Assembly (NCBI GenBank): GCA_946894095.1
Contig: OX335651.1
Location: forward strand, 4,610,501-4,674,500
Length of the DNA: 64,000 nucleotides
Reading direction: 5' to 3'
Origin: Incurvaria masculella
Taxonomy: Eukaryota > Arthropoda > Insecta > Lepidoptera > Incurvariidae
Numbering within the stretch: position 1 is the first letter of the stretch; each line of letters opens with the position of its first letter. Shown one piece after another: positions 31,863 through 42,129 of this stretch. Made by a program: the position numbers and the translations under genes. The notes below the pieces were generated by a model. It did not search any database. It saw nothing but the letters and a program-made list of their open reading frames with translations, and was not told the origin of the DNA.

Positions 31863-32128
31863 AGCTGAACACTGTTTTTTAGTTATTTCATATATTCTGA
31901 CCTTTACCTGATTGGTTTACATCCTCATTGGCTTTGATATAAATTTTTCACTCTGAATTTTAAATGCGCTCAAAACTTCAAACGCGGAACCCACGCAGCC
32001 CAGCACAGGCAGTTGATTAATTATCTCTAACCCGCAATTAAGAATGGAGAAGGAATAAACACGATCACTAAACTCCGTCCAGGGCTCTAATAAAGAACAA
32101 ACTTCATAATTTAGTAGGATCTTGCCTC

Positions 32129-32146
32129 CGCTCCCTAGAGGGCGAG
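32129..32146 (+). promoter_or_regulatory. CTCF-like motif
   Basis: cgctccctagagggcgag carries the TAGAGGGCG core. It sits 30 bases upstream of a TATA box, as in the 18.5 kb module. Confidence 0.5.
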
Positions 32147-32175
32147 GCCCGGCTGACCGACATTTTGCACTTGGC

Positions 32176-32275
32176 TATAAATTGTGTATCTTCACGGTTC
32201 GTATGTTTGGCAACAGTGCAGATTCGAGCGGTGTGAGCCGTTCGCAGCCAGTTTAGATCTCAGTTTGAAGGTGCA
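32176..32275 (+). promoter_or_regulatory. TATA promoter and possible non-coding first exon
   Basis: TATAAAT at 32176-32182 predicts a start near 32206. The next ~65 bases are GC-richer and reach a possible donor (tttgaag/gtgcat, gt near 32270). Architecture and orientation mirror 18521-18650. No coding sequence is seen in the putative exon. Confidence 0.45.
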
Positions 32276-32313
32276 TATAATAATGAAATTTTAAAATCCA
32301 TTAAACAACTGAT

Positions 32314-32384
32314 TTATTTTGCATGTCCTAAACAACAAAGGACAATATTAAATTGCCCTATGTTGTTTAGGACATGCAAAATAA
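32314..32384. repeat. 24-bp perfect inverted repeat, hairpin
   Basis: 32314-32337 (ttattttgcatgtcctaaac, aaca) and 32361-32384 are exact reverse complements around a 23-base loop. It begins ~110 bases after the predicted start at 32206, so it could be transcribed. Confidence 0.85.
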
Positions 32385-32395
32385 GGTTACGAAAT

Positions 32396-32668
32396 CCGGC
32401 CAAGTATCAGACTCGCACACGTAGCGTTCCGTACCATCGTAGAAGATTTAACACAAAACAATCACTTTTATTGTATGGGGGGCCATTTTAATTTTTATTA
32501 TTTGACTATTTTTTTGTTAAAGCGGCAAAATAGATACACACTCTGTGAAAATTTCAGCTGCCTACATATTACGGTTAATGAGATACAGCCTTGTGCCAGA
32601 CGGACGAACGGACGAAGGCTTAGTAATAGCGTTCCGTTAGCACCCTTTGGGTACGGAACCCTAAAAAG
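32396..32668 (-). mobile_element. Interspersed repeat of the 'gggttccgtacc' family, near full length
   Basis: In antisense order: ccggccaagtatcagactcg, cgttccgtaccatcgtagaa, aaagcggcaaaatagataca, cggttaatgagatacagcct, gcttagtaatagcgttccgt, ctttgggtacggaaccctaa. Confidence 0.8.
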
Positions 32669-33539
32669 GGGGTTTTGTCACTTGAGTATTTCTGCATTCA
32701 CTTAATTTACGTGTCGTAAATTGCAGAAGTAAAATTCAATGCTTTAAATGTGAAGTCATTATTTTGATGAATTAAATTAAAGGCCATCTCTTCCATCGTT
32801 CAGTGTTATGAAACAGTTAAATATTATAAACGGGACTGGGTTTAACATGAGATAAATCGGTAAAACCGACTTATTCTGTCGGCCTTTAACGCGAGTGGAG
32901 CCGCAGGACTCAACCAATTGGGATATAAGCGGGCCACAGGTCGGCAATTTTTTTCTTGTTGTAAACTATGTACTTATATAATTATCTGAAGCATGTAATA
33001 AAAGCATGTAAAAATAGCAAATAAAAATACCATGTTTATTTACAAAAATAAAAAAAACGTCATCGGTGTTGACCAACGACTTCAATATTGTGTCGCCATT
33101 GTGTGTTGCAAGATACCATGGCGTTGACTTTATAAATACCCTAAAAAATATCAAATCCAAAACCATGGTTTCCTGAATCGAAAGCGGGAACGTCAGCCAA
33201 GAGCTTCCAGCTCTGTGCACAAAAGTTTGAGCTATAAATATTGTTGGCGGCGCTTACTTCAGTGGTTTAATTAAAAACATTTCTGGTCCATAAACACTCT
33301 GCTCCTCGAATATGCGGCGATAATTTTAGGATTTACCTTTTTTTATTTAACGCAATATTTTCCACTCGGTGAAATGCGAGAGAAACATTGTTCGCGGAAG
33401 CGATTCGAAAAGTTGGCGTTTTTTTCCAACTTTTTTGTTGCAACTGCGTGCTCACCGATTGGTGTTTTATGCCCTTGGTGGAATCGTATTACAAGACGTT
33501 TTTGATACTTTTCGGTCGTTTATGACTATACGGCGGTTA
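32669..33539. other. No gene recognised
   Basis: The 84-codon minus frame (32966-33220) has no domain that I can name. The 33240-33540 part is non-repetitive looking and precedes a TATA-like site. Confidence 0.35.
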
Positions 33540-33842
33540 GTATAAAAGAACAATCAGGGGGCATAGCTATTCAACGTAAAACGATTAAAAGATGTAAAAG
33601 TAGATTTAAAAAAAGACATTTAAGAATTTTAGAAATAATATTATAATTTTAATCTTATTTTATTTAGAATTATTGATTGTGATTATTTATTTTACTTATA
33701 CATATAACTATTTGACAATTTTTTAATGATATTGTTTAAATTTAATGCGAATTATTTTTATTTAATGACAATGTGAAAAATTTAATTGAGTATCGAATTG
33801 ATTTATATTATCACGGAATAAATTATTTTGATTTTGATTTTG
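33540..33842 (+). mobile_element. TATA-like site then AT-rich 3' end with (TTTTGA)n tail
   Basis: tataaaag at about 33541 is followed by AT-rich sequence, an aataaa near 33816 and a repeated attttgattttgattttgac end. The repeated tail is typical of non-LTR retroelements; the family is not recognised. Confidence 0.35.
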
Positions 33843-34014
33843 ACATATAAAAATATCCAAGCCTCATATAAGCAGACAAATTTAATTCAACTAATTTGTA
33901 CAAATGTTAAATAAGCCTATATAAATGTCAGTAAAGTCCGCCTTACTCAAATTTTATTTATTGATTTACATGTTATTAGTTTTTTAACCCCGTCATTAGG
34001 TACATAACAAATAG

Positions 34015-34372
34015 GTAAGCAACATTGGGCGCGATCTGTTTCTGGATGGGTGACTGTCCGAACGTTGAGGTTAGACGTGATTCAGCAATAAAACCTATAT
34101 ATGTAGGTGGGGTCCTGCATTGATCTTAAACCTACCTTCTAGTAAAAAAGGAAAGGGTTCCTAAATTATTAGAAGGTAGGGTTAAGATCCCGCTCTGGTC
34201 AGTACCGTGTCGCATTAATGACAATCGGCAATGAAAATTATCACTTTTTCCATCCAAGTTGTAAGAGGAGTTACAATGTGCAATTACTATGTTGTGTATT
34301 GGGGTTATTTCATGACATCAGGTGTGGTATCAGCCGAACGTGCTCAGCTCCATAAAAATATCTGAAAACCCT
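34015..34372 (+). mobile_element. SINE, 5S-type head, diverged
   Basis: Head with aacattgggcgcgatctgtt, tctggatgggtgactgtccg and aacgttgaggttagacgtga, then worn body (cggcaatgaaaattatcact, ccatccaagttgtaag) and tail (tgacatcaggtgtggtatca). Confidence 0.7.
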
Positions 34373-34519
34373 CCTGCGGGCGGGCATTCGTAAATCTACG
34401 AGTCAGCTAGTAGCTAGCTTTAAAATCAAAATCAAGGACTTTCGACGAATGAAAAAACCGCCTGCTATTTGTTAGAATTCAACGCGAAGGCTCGTTCCCC
34501 GACCCCCTCCCATCCGCTA

Positions 34520-34625
34520 ACGTGCACAACGAGTAAGGAAGGACGGCAGCGTATCCACTTTTACATACACTGAAGGTACGGCGGCCAGTCAGTTCGCTTA
34601 CGAATTCGCTCACGACAGGTAAGAA
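34520..34625 (+). repeat. Promoter-like dispersed repeat, copy 2
   Basis: gtgcacaacgagtaaggaag, gacggcagcg, ggcggccagtcagttcgctt, acgaattcgctcacgac. Same order as 7741-7865. Contains TCAGT (insect initiator) at about 34598 and a gt donor-like caggtaag at 34617. Confidence 0.4.
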
Positions 34626-34853
34626 CATAATTAACATAATTATCATTTCATTCATGCTTTTCGATTACGGGTGCCACGTACGAAGAATTACATTGATTTG
34701 GTCGCGGTATACGTTATCCTAGTACGCGCGGGCACGACACTTTCTCTCAATTCTGCTCTGTAAGTTTGTTTCGTCGTTCTTTCGTCACCTATTCGTTCCA
34801 TATTTCCAAACCATCTCGGCACTCCTTTCTCGATTCTGTACACGTAAGAACAT

Positions 34854-35110
34854 GTAAGAATTTCACAGGGTTTTGTTTAATGCAACGAATATTCTATGTT
34901 GCGTGTCCCGAATGCGAACTAACAGCCCTCAGTGCATTATTTATACTAATTATACTGATATAATCTCTGAGGATTTTGTTTATGTTAGAATTGCACAGGG
35001 CGTTGTTTAGTGCAAAGAACATTCGATGTTGCGTGTCCCGAATGCGAATTAACACCCCTTAGTGCATTATCTATACTCAGTATACTAATAAAATCTCTGA
35101 GGAGATTATT
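34854..35110 (+). repeat. Two-unit 130-bp tandem repeat
   Basis: Unit 1 starts at 34854 (gtaagaatttcacagggttt), unit 2 at 34984 (gttagaattgcacagggcgt). Shared downstream motifs are tgttgcgtgtcccgaatgcg, agtgcattat.tatact and aaatctctgagga. About 90% similar. Confidence 0.9.
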
Positions 35111-35289
35111 TGTTTTTGTTTGAACGCGCTAATCTTTGGGACTACTAGTCGGATTTGAAAACATATTTTTGCATTTGATAGCTTAATAGACGTGGAAATA
35201 TAAGCTAACATCACGCTACGACCCTTACGATCCAACCAAAAAGAAAAGAAAGTATAAAAGAACGCTAAACGAATACGATGCAATAGCGC

Positions 35290-35561
35290 AGGCGGGCAGT
35301 GCGTTCGGTGATCGGGGATAGAGGGCGCATTTTACCGGGCTCCGCTCGAGTGATGTGCGAAACAAAATTGTCCCGAGCGGAGCCGGGAATCTCAGCTAGA
35401 CACCAAGCTGCTGCTCCGATGCCGAAGGCTGCCGCTATGGCCAGGAGTTTCGGTCGCCACCCCCTTCGTTCCTCGCTCGATGCCCCCAAGCCGCCAGTCC
35501 GTCCACCCGCCTCTGGGAACGCGCAGCTGCCCCGTCTTATTTCCCTTGCGGCGAAATAGTG
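35290..35561. other. GC-rich leader of the 148-bp array, with hairpin
   Basis: ccgggctccgctcga (35336-35350) is nearly inverted by cccgagcggagccggg (35371-35386). The gctccgct core recurs in every 148-bp unit. Open on both strands (86 and 74 codons) from base composition; no domain. Confidence 0.4.
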
Positions 35562-35586
35562 TTTTTCGGAGTGCCTTTGTAATGGA

Positions 35587-36690
35587 AATCTATCGCGCTT
35601 ATCCGGCTGCGTTGGAACTCATCAAGATGCAGCGGGGTGGTGTTGATATGAAAATAGTTACAATTGTAGCGGCTTGCGATTTCCGGCTTTATAATTAAAG
35701 TAGCTGAGCTTCCCCGCTCCGCTTGGTAAATTGATATCTATCGCGCTTATCCGACTGCGTTGGATCTCATCAATATGCAGCGGGGTGTTGTTGATATGAA
35801 AATATTTAGAATGGTAGCGGCTTGCAATTGCCGGCTTTATAATTAATGTTGCTGAGCTTCCTCGCTCCGCTTGGGACATTGATATCTACCGTGCTTATCC
35901 GGCTGCGTTGGAACTCATCAAGATGCAGCGGGGTGTAGTTGATATGAAAATATTAACAATCGTAGCGGTTTGCGATTGCCGGCTTTATAATTAAAGTAGC
36001 TGAGCTTCCCCGCTCCGCTTGGTAAATTGATATCTATCGCGCTTATCCGACTGCGTTGGAACTCATCAAGATGCAGCGGGGTGTAGTTGATATGAAAATA
36101 TTAACAATCGTAGCGGTTTGCGATTGCCGGCTTTATAATTAAAGTAGCTGAGCTTCCCCGCTCCGCTTGGTAAATTGATATCTATCGCGCTTATCCGACT
36201 GCGTTGGAACTCATCAAGATGCAGCGGGGTGTAGTTGATATGAAAATATTAACAATCGTAGCAGTTTGCGATTGCCGGCTTTATAATTAAAGTAGCTGAG
36301 CTTCCCCGCTCCGCTTGGTAAATTGATATCTATCGCGCTTATCCGACTGCGTTCGAACTCATCAAGATGCAGCGGGGTGTAGTTGATATGAAAATATTAA
36401 CAATCGTAGCGGTTTGCGATTGCCGGCTTTATAATTAAAGTAGCTGAGCTTCCCCGCTCCGCTTAGTAAATTGATATCTATCGCGCTTATCCGACTGCGT
36501 TGGAACTCATCAAGATGCAGCGGGGTGTAGTTGATATGAAAATATTAACAATCGTAGCGGTTTGCGATTGCCGGCTTTATAATTAAAGTAGCTGAGCTTC
36601 CCCGCTCCGCTTGGTAAATTGATATCTATCGCGCTTATCCGACTGCGTTGGATCTCATCAATATGCAGCGGGGTGTTGTAGATATGAAAA
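35587..36690 (+). repeat. 148-bp tandem repeat, eight units
   Basis: Unit starts (atctatcgcgcttatcc) fall at 35587, 35736, 35884, 36032, 36180, 36328, 36476 and 36624, a period of 148 (first 149). The last unit is partial. Within a unit: gatgcagcggggtg, gttgatatgaaaat, cgattgccggctttataatt, gagcttccccgctccgcttgg. The middle units (36032-36623) differ by only a few bases, so they spread recently; the outer units are more diverged. 148 is not a multiple of 3 and every unit has a stop (ttataattaa), so it is not coding. Confidence 0.95.
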
Positions 36691-36779
36691 TAAAAAAAAT
36701 GATCGGAATTCTTCGCAGGCGTGTTATCCAAGGGTGCTGGAAGGCTGAACATTTGGGATTATTTGTGTGGATTATATAT

Positions 36780-36920
36780 GTAGGAAATAAAAAAACGCCA
36801 CTTACCGGGTCCAATTTGAGTTCAGAAACTTCCAGGTGACCCCTTTGCAAAAAAAATATATTTAATCAAAATCTGTCAAGCCGTTTACGAGGAGCAGAAT
36901 ACAAGCATACCGGAGTTTTA
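36780..36920 (+). mobile_element. Lepidopteran repeat tail
   Basis: gaaataaaaaaacgccactt, accgggtccaatttgagttc, cttccaggtgacccctttgc and aaaatctgtcaagccgttta match a common dispersed tail form also suggested at 26400-26620. Confidence 0.5.
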
Positions 36921-36959
36921 TATTTGAAAATAATTACCTAGACCTGGGGAGGTGATTGG

Positions 36960-37232
36960 CCAGTGAACTGAAGTGGCAAGTCTCTTCAAACATTGCTTCT
37001 AACACTTTTAAAACTTCAGCGGCGCGGCTTCCAGACGTCATGGGTTCAAATCTCCGCCCAACTAATGCACTTTTCTTCTCTTTATGAGCTTACGATATAT
37101 ATGTGGATAAGTGCATTCCGTCCCGTATACGAGCTGCTCCATGTTTCGGATTCCATGTAAAACTGTAGGCCCCCTTCCCCTTTTATGTGGTAGGGTTAAA
37201 CCCGCCCGGGTTGCTACCACCGCATGGAATGA
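36960..37232 (+). mobile_element. SINE 5' part, split by an insertion
   Basis: tRNA-type head (box B-like gggttcaaatct), gataagtgcattccgtcccg, acgagctgctccatgtttcg, ttccatgtaaaactgtaggc, ggtagggttaaacccgcccg, gttgctaccaccgcatggaa. The SINE resumes at 37894 (cgaaacggaaata..., ccagttcaatgtagccgtg). Confidence 0.85.
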
Positions 37233-37893
37233 AAAAAAATTTAACAAAAAAATAACCGACTTCAAAGAAAAAGCACTAAAAAGTAAAAAATAATGTTCAT
37301 TTTTGTAGTTACGATTTCTGTTATTTTTTGAGTCGGCGTCAGCCGGGCACGCGCTGCGCCAATCAAGAGAACCTAACCTAATCTAACCTAACCTAACCTA
37401 ACCTAACCTTGGCTGACACCGACTCAAAAAATAACAGAAATCGTAACTACAAAAATGAACATTATTTTTTACTTTTTAGTGCTTTTTCTTTGAAGTCGGT
37501 TATTTTTTTTGTTAATTTTTTTTTTATTTGTTAATTTTTAGTGAATCTGAAGTAAACTTACTAATTTGTACACGTCCTTTCCAACAAAAAAAGAATCACC
37601 GAAACCGGTTGGCGTTATATTGAGTTATTCGTCCATTTGTCGCGCACATCTTAATACAAATTTAAGACTTTTATGATTTTCTCATGGATATCATTGTCAG
37701 AACTTAACCAAATAAAATGGGACCACTTGGGAAGCACTAGCTATCATTTAAAAAAATAATCATCAAAATCGGTTCACCCAGGAAAAAGTTATGAGGTAAC
37801 AAACATAAAAAAAAAACAAAAAAAACATTAAAAAAAAACATACAGACGAATTGATAACCTCCTCCTTTTTTTGAAGTCGGTTAAAAATATGAT
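37233..37893. mobile_element. 'Aaccgacttcaaa' family element nested in a SINE
   Basis: The outer ends are inverted: aaccgacttcaaagaaaaa (from 37253) and ttttttgaagtcggttaaaa (to 37886). The left part is itself a foldback with 105-bp arms (37240-37344 and 37411-37516) around a 66-base loop. The right part contains aaaatcggttcacccaggaa and A-rich sequence. Confidence 0.8.
37370..37408 (-). repeat. (TTAGG)n telomere-type repeats in the foldback loop
   Basis: Seven to eight CCTAA units (one CTAAT variant) on the plus strand, equal to the TTAGG telomere repeat of most insects including Lepidoptera. They lie exactly in the loop between the two long arms. Confidence 0.85.
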
Positions 37894-37996
37894 CGAAACG
37901 GAAATAAAAATGTATCCTTGGTTTGATCCAGTTCAATGTAGCCGTGAGTTCCTGGCATGGCGCCTAATTCCTTTGGGAATGCGGTGTGTTGGCCGC
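37894..37996 (+). mobile_element. SINE 3' part, continuation of 36960-37232
   Basis: gatccagttcaatgtagccg, gagttcctggcatggcgcct and aattcctttgggaatgcggt continue the SINE broken at 37232. Confidence 0.85.
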
Positions 37997-38513
37997 CATC
38001 TATGTCCATTTAGATTAAAATCCCTGAGTTATCTAACATCGCGTCGTTAATCATAAACGATCAAACCAGTTAGGAAGGTACAAATCGACAGAAAAAACGA
38101 ACTAAGTTCCCAAAACATTTAACCTCATTTGCTCACGCAGTCGGGTAAAACAATACAAGTTATCGAGCGGGTTCGTAACCTTGATCGGGAATTCCCCACG
38201 ATGAAGAGACATGACTTCCGGTGTCGCGTGGAAGAAACGATGCCTATTTGTCTGTCGTTGCCTATGTCTGCAAGCACTTTATTCGACAAATTAGCGTCAT
38301 CAATTCTAACTGGGAGACTCGATGACCTTTCGATGTCTGCTTGAGTTATTCAGTGTCGACTTTATCTACGAAAGGATTTTGTTTTATTTTTGTGACTTAC
38401 CCACTGAATAGACTTATAAACATCTGCACTTTTGTTTATACTAAAAGATATTCATAGAAATTATACTAAATTTAATTGATCAAACAAAACAGATTTATTT
38501 GATTTAGGGCCGA

Positions 38514-38740
38514 ATTTTCAATCCTCAGATAGTACTTATCGGACTGATAGTACAAATTCACGTTTGTCAAAAGACGGATAGTAATTGCCGGAAAATTATA
38601 TCTTCTGTCACAATTATCTGACTATAATTTTACTTATAAACATATGGACTTACTATATCGGATGGGTAAGCAGAACCGTAAATAAATCCGTCCAATAGTT
38701 ATCTGGCTGTTTATCTGACCAATGAAAAATCTGCCCTTAA
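38514..38740. mobile_element. MITE, 'ttagggccgatttttcaatc' family
   Basis: Left ttagggccgaattttcaatc; right aatgaaaaatctgcccttaa: inverted termini. Related copies at 19023-19258 and 39753-39958. The right-hand TTAA abuts the next element. Confidence 0.8.
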
Positions 38741-39272
38741 GGTGGCCCATCCCGCTCATCTCCCCATACAAAAGGGGAAAGAAAATCACGCCCATATTTC
38801 TTGTCAGAGATCCAAAATTTTGCTCAAAATAGCTTTATTTGATCGAACTAGATGTCTGATGACCATTAGCATTGTAAAATTGTGTTTGGTTTCTAAATTA
38901 TAAGGTCCGAAAGTTTGAATTTTTTGCGCGTTTTTTACAATAACTTTGGAGGTGGATTACGTAATGATAAAGTAAGAACATTTTAAAAACAGACATAGCT
39001 TATTTAATCAAGATTTATAATCTATTTGGTTTTTGTTAGATTTTTGACTACAGCGGTCGTGGTTTACATTTAGCTGATAGTCGTTTTGAAATTAAAATGT
39101 TAGTAAATCTTACCAAATCATACACTATGCACATTGTCTTTTTTGTGGAAATGTTGCATCTTCCTCATCACGGAACCTGTCTTATTCTTTGAAACAGAGA
39201 AGGTCCCAGAGTGCAACAGCACGGTTTTGTACCGTGCCCGCGAATGATTTAGGCCCGCCGGATTGGGCCACC
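38741..39272 (+). mobile_element. piggyBac-type MITE, copy 1
   Basis: Left end ggtggcccatcccgctcatc after TTAA (38737-38740); right end ccggattgggccacc before a worn TT(T)A. Terminal inverted repeat about 14 bases (GGTGGCCCAWCCCG). Its sequence matches 53281-53863 in the opposite orientation along its length. No coding frame. Confidence 0.9.
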
Positions 39273-39752
39273 TTTATTTACACGATTACCGTTCATAACT
39301 GTCTCTTTACACAGGAAAAATACAATAAAATAACAAGAGTGATCTGGCCGCATGAATAAAAAAAATCTACATGTTTACTGGCGAGAGGCTGACAAAATGT
39401 AACGCATTCTCTCAACTGAACCAAATAACTAAAATCATAAAGTATTACCACTATTAGTTATTCTGTGGTATTACCCAGTAAGACCCCGAGAATTGAGCTA
39501 TAGTTCATAATTGTGGACGGTAAAATATGTTATGTAAACCCGTGAAGTTTCTTTGCGGGTTCTTCTTAACTGGGTTGATCGAATTCGCGAATCTTTGTGA
39601 CGTAACTTGGTGTAGTTTGACTACCAAAGAGTTTAAATAAATGAAATGAAAATGAAATAGCTTTAGATAGTGTGAAGGTCTACTTCCTAAAACTATGTAA
39701 ACTATAAAATACAGAAATTGAGATATAGTTGATAATGTAATCTTAATTTGTC
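39273..39752. other. No gene recognised
   Basis: AT-rich, no recognised element. Confidence 0.4.
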
Positions 39753-39958
39753 TTAGGGCTGATGTTTCAATAGTCTGATAAGATATCAGTCACATATATT
39801 CGACGAATTAAATTAAGCCGCTACATTGCTCAAGTTGCGTTAAGATAATAGTGACAGGAGATGTAATCATCCGGTAGTGACTCTCCGTCTTTTGGCAATA
39901 GTAAATTTTGCTATCAGACCGTTAAGAACTATCTGAGTATTGAAAAATGGGCCTTAAC
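39753..39958. mobile_element. MITE, 'ttagggccgatttttcaatc' family, rearranged
   Basis: Left ttagggctgatgtttcaata, right attgaaaaatgggccttaa, inverted termini. The interior differs from 38514-38740 and contains the inverse of its ggacggatt..caaaagacgg segment (ccgtcttttggcaatag). Confidence 0.65.
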
Positions 39959-40490
39959 ATAATAATATAATTAAAGAATTGCGCATGTTTCTTTCTATAT
40001 AAGCTTACTAAAGTGTGCCAAAAATGCCTGTAAATTGATGCTTAATGTTCAGTTCTCCCTATTTATGTTACTCGCAATAATAATGATGAACCAATCGAGC
40101 GAAATAAGGGAATCACGCTAGAATAAATTTCGCAATCATAACACAATAGCGTCTCAAGACGGGCGAAGCGTCTGTCATGGCGGCGGCGGGAGCCAAGGTC
40201 CATGGGCCTGGCCGCAGACTAGGGCGGAGCTCAGTGGATACGGTTCATAGCCTGCTCAGAAGAATGCGTTTATGTCAGTATTGCCTTCGACTCCGGTAAC
40301 TGCGGTGTGCATTGGAAGACTCATTATTTGTATTGCAGTTAGTCAGCTAAGCTCAGCTTTAGAGCAGCAAAATCTATGGATACTTCCGCAACCGTTTGTG
40401 ATTTCCAATTAGTCGTACATTGAACACGTTTTTCCTAATTGAACTGTTAGTAAAGTGAGAATTGAACGCTAGAACGGGGTTCCTCCTCCG
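39959..40490 (+). promoter_or_regulatory. Probable promoter and 5' UTR region of the 40491 exon
   Basis: A GC-richer block at 40150-40260 (cgtctgtcatggcggcggcg) precedes the ATG at 40491 by ~250 bases. No clear TATA; ttagtcagctaagctcag at about 40338 contains an initiator-like TCAG. A tttgtattgcag acceptor-like site at 40329-40337 makes an upstream non-coding exon possible. Confidence 0.35.
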
Positions 40491-40806
40491 ATGGATTTCC
40501 CCAAAGTCCCGTGCTTCTCCAGCCCGTACATCTTCTACCCGATATCCGAATCGTCCAGCACCGAGACGGACGACTCCTCCGATTCCGGACAGGAGAAATC
40601 CGTTCGCGTCGGTGGAGAAATCAAAACGAACCCAGTGAAGTATGTTCACGTCGACGGGCAGAACGAAACGAGCAAACTGAGCGATCCGAAACGAAGAACG
40701 ATAAATAAAGTGAGTGAGAAGATTCTAAAAGTCATCGAGAAGTTGACTTGCAGTAATAAGAAGAAGAATAAAAAGGAGAAAAAGAAGAAGATTCCTGGGA
40801 AACTAA
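40491..40806 (+). CDS. Coding exon with own ATG, possible alternative first exon
   Basis: ATG at 40491 opens MDFPKVPCFSSPYIFYPISE; the donor gtacgt begins at 40807, giving 105 codons plus one base (a second gt at 40811 is possible). After an Ser/Asp/Glu-rich stretch (SSSTETDDSSDSGQEKS) comes a mixed part (VGGEIKTNPVKYVHVDGQ) and a strongly basic Lys-rich end (KKKNKKEKKKK). I do not recognise a domain. The codons are less AT-rich than flanking DNA and the start context is clean. The single leftover base equals that of the exon ending at 17676, so both could splice to the same downstream exon; this makes an alternative N-terminus for the same gene plausible but unproven. It may also be a separate gene. 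Confidence 0.6.
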
Positions 40807-42129
40807 GTACGTATTTACGGAAACAGTTGCTTTTGTGAGAAATAATGATGATTTCAAAAGGAATTCTAGGTTTCAATCTTAAAAATATATACAACGTATA
40901 AGCAATTTGAATAGTCTACCGATCGACCATATCAATTTATTAAAATAATAATCAAAAAGATCCTACACAATTATTGTAATAGAAGTCGAAACTTTTTCAT
41001 TATTTCTCGTTTACCTGCATGGCACCTTTGGGATTTAATCTATAAATATTTTGAATTGTGTTCTCAAAGAGGTCAATTTTAGCAATTTTAAGAAAAAAAA
41101 TTATGTACTATGCTAAAAGTTACTTATAACTAAATTGACACAAGATAGAAGCGAGACGAATTTTAACAAAGTTTTTAAAACTGCCCTCAGATATAAACAG
41201 TGAGTATAATTTCGTCCTAAACGGTAAAAAAAATGCCGTGTTTCTGTCGCCGCCGGGTCGTATTGTTAGCGGCTTATGTGAGCCATAGTTTAGCACATCA
41301 TTCCCGCCAATGCGCCCCTCGTTTAATAACTGCAATAATAAAAATGCAACTATAATTTGAAAAGCCATTCATAATTCGCTTTACCGTCGCAACTCTTTTT
41401 TTTACGGACTTGGATATGGTTTATTTTTTCGAAAACTATTTTCCTTTTCGAGAAGTTTCAGATTGTTTAAATAAAGTCCTAAATGAAACTGTAAAAATTA
41501 GCGTTTTTTTTTAAATAACAAGCAGTATTATAACCCTTTTACCCCTGGTTTAACCACCTCCCGCTACCTTAAATCCAGTTAACTTTCGGTCGCATTGCGA
41601 AGCTTTCTGCCAGTTCTTCTTCGCTGCTGTGATTAATAAAAATCAAAGAAATGTTAATTTAAAAATTAAAAAAAAAATGCCTAAATAAGGAATAAATAAT
41701 CTGAATGTCTTTATTAATTTATTATTCTTATAAAATACGTTTTTTTTAAATCGATTTACTTACTTCTAACGCCAGATACTCTCATGGTCGTATCATATGA
41801 CAGAATAAATATAATTAAGAGTATGATGAGGTGATCAATACAATGGCTCGTGCCTGATTCCCCAGCTAAAATAAGAAATATATTTCTGATATTTTGCACA
41901 ATAAATGAATCAACTGAGAGCTACGTCTGTACTTTTTTATGTTCAAACATCTAAATAAAACAAAACATCTAAAAAAGTGTATGCGAATATAAAAAAGCCT
42001 ATATTATAGATACAAGTAAGTTATTAAAAAAAAACAATTTATTAAAAATGTATAAAAATTCGGCACGCGCCATTGTTTAGGACTTGATTACCTCATTATC
42101 CTCTTGAATGAAACACGTAAGTATGTAAT
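40807..42129. other. Intron, no further exon recognised
   Basis: AT-rich. 41545-41640 holds repeat pieces: tttaaccacctcccgctacc, gttaactttcggtcgcattg (as in 781-912) and tgccagttcttcttcgctg (as in 15690-15885). Confidence 0.5.

Noticed and set aside
35587..36690. CRISPR-like array
   Set aside because: Units are 148 bp with no unique spacers, in a eukaryotic context; it is a simple tandem repeat.
37370..37408. Chromosome end or fusion point
   Set aside because: The telomere-type units are short and enclosed by the arms of a mobile foldback nested in a SINE.
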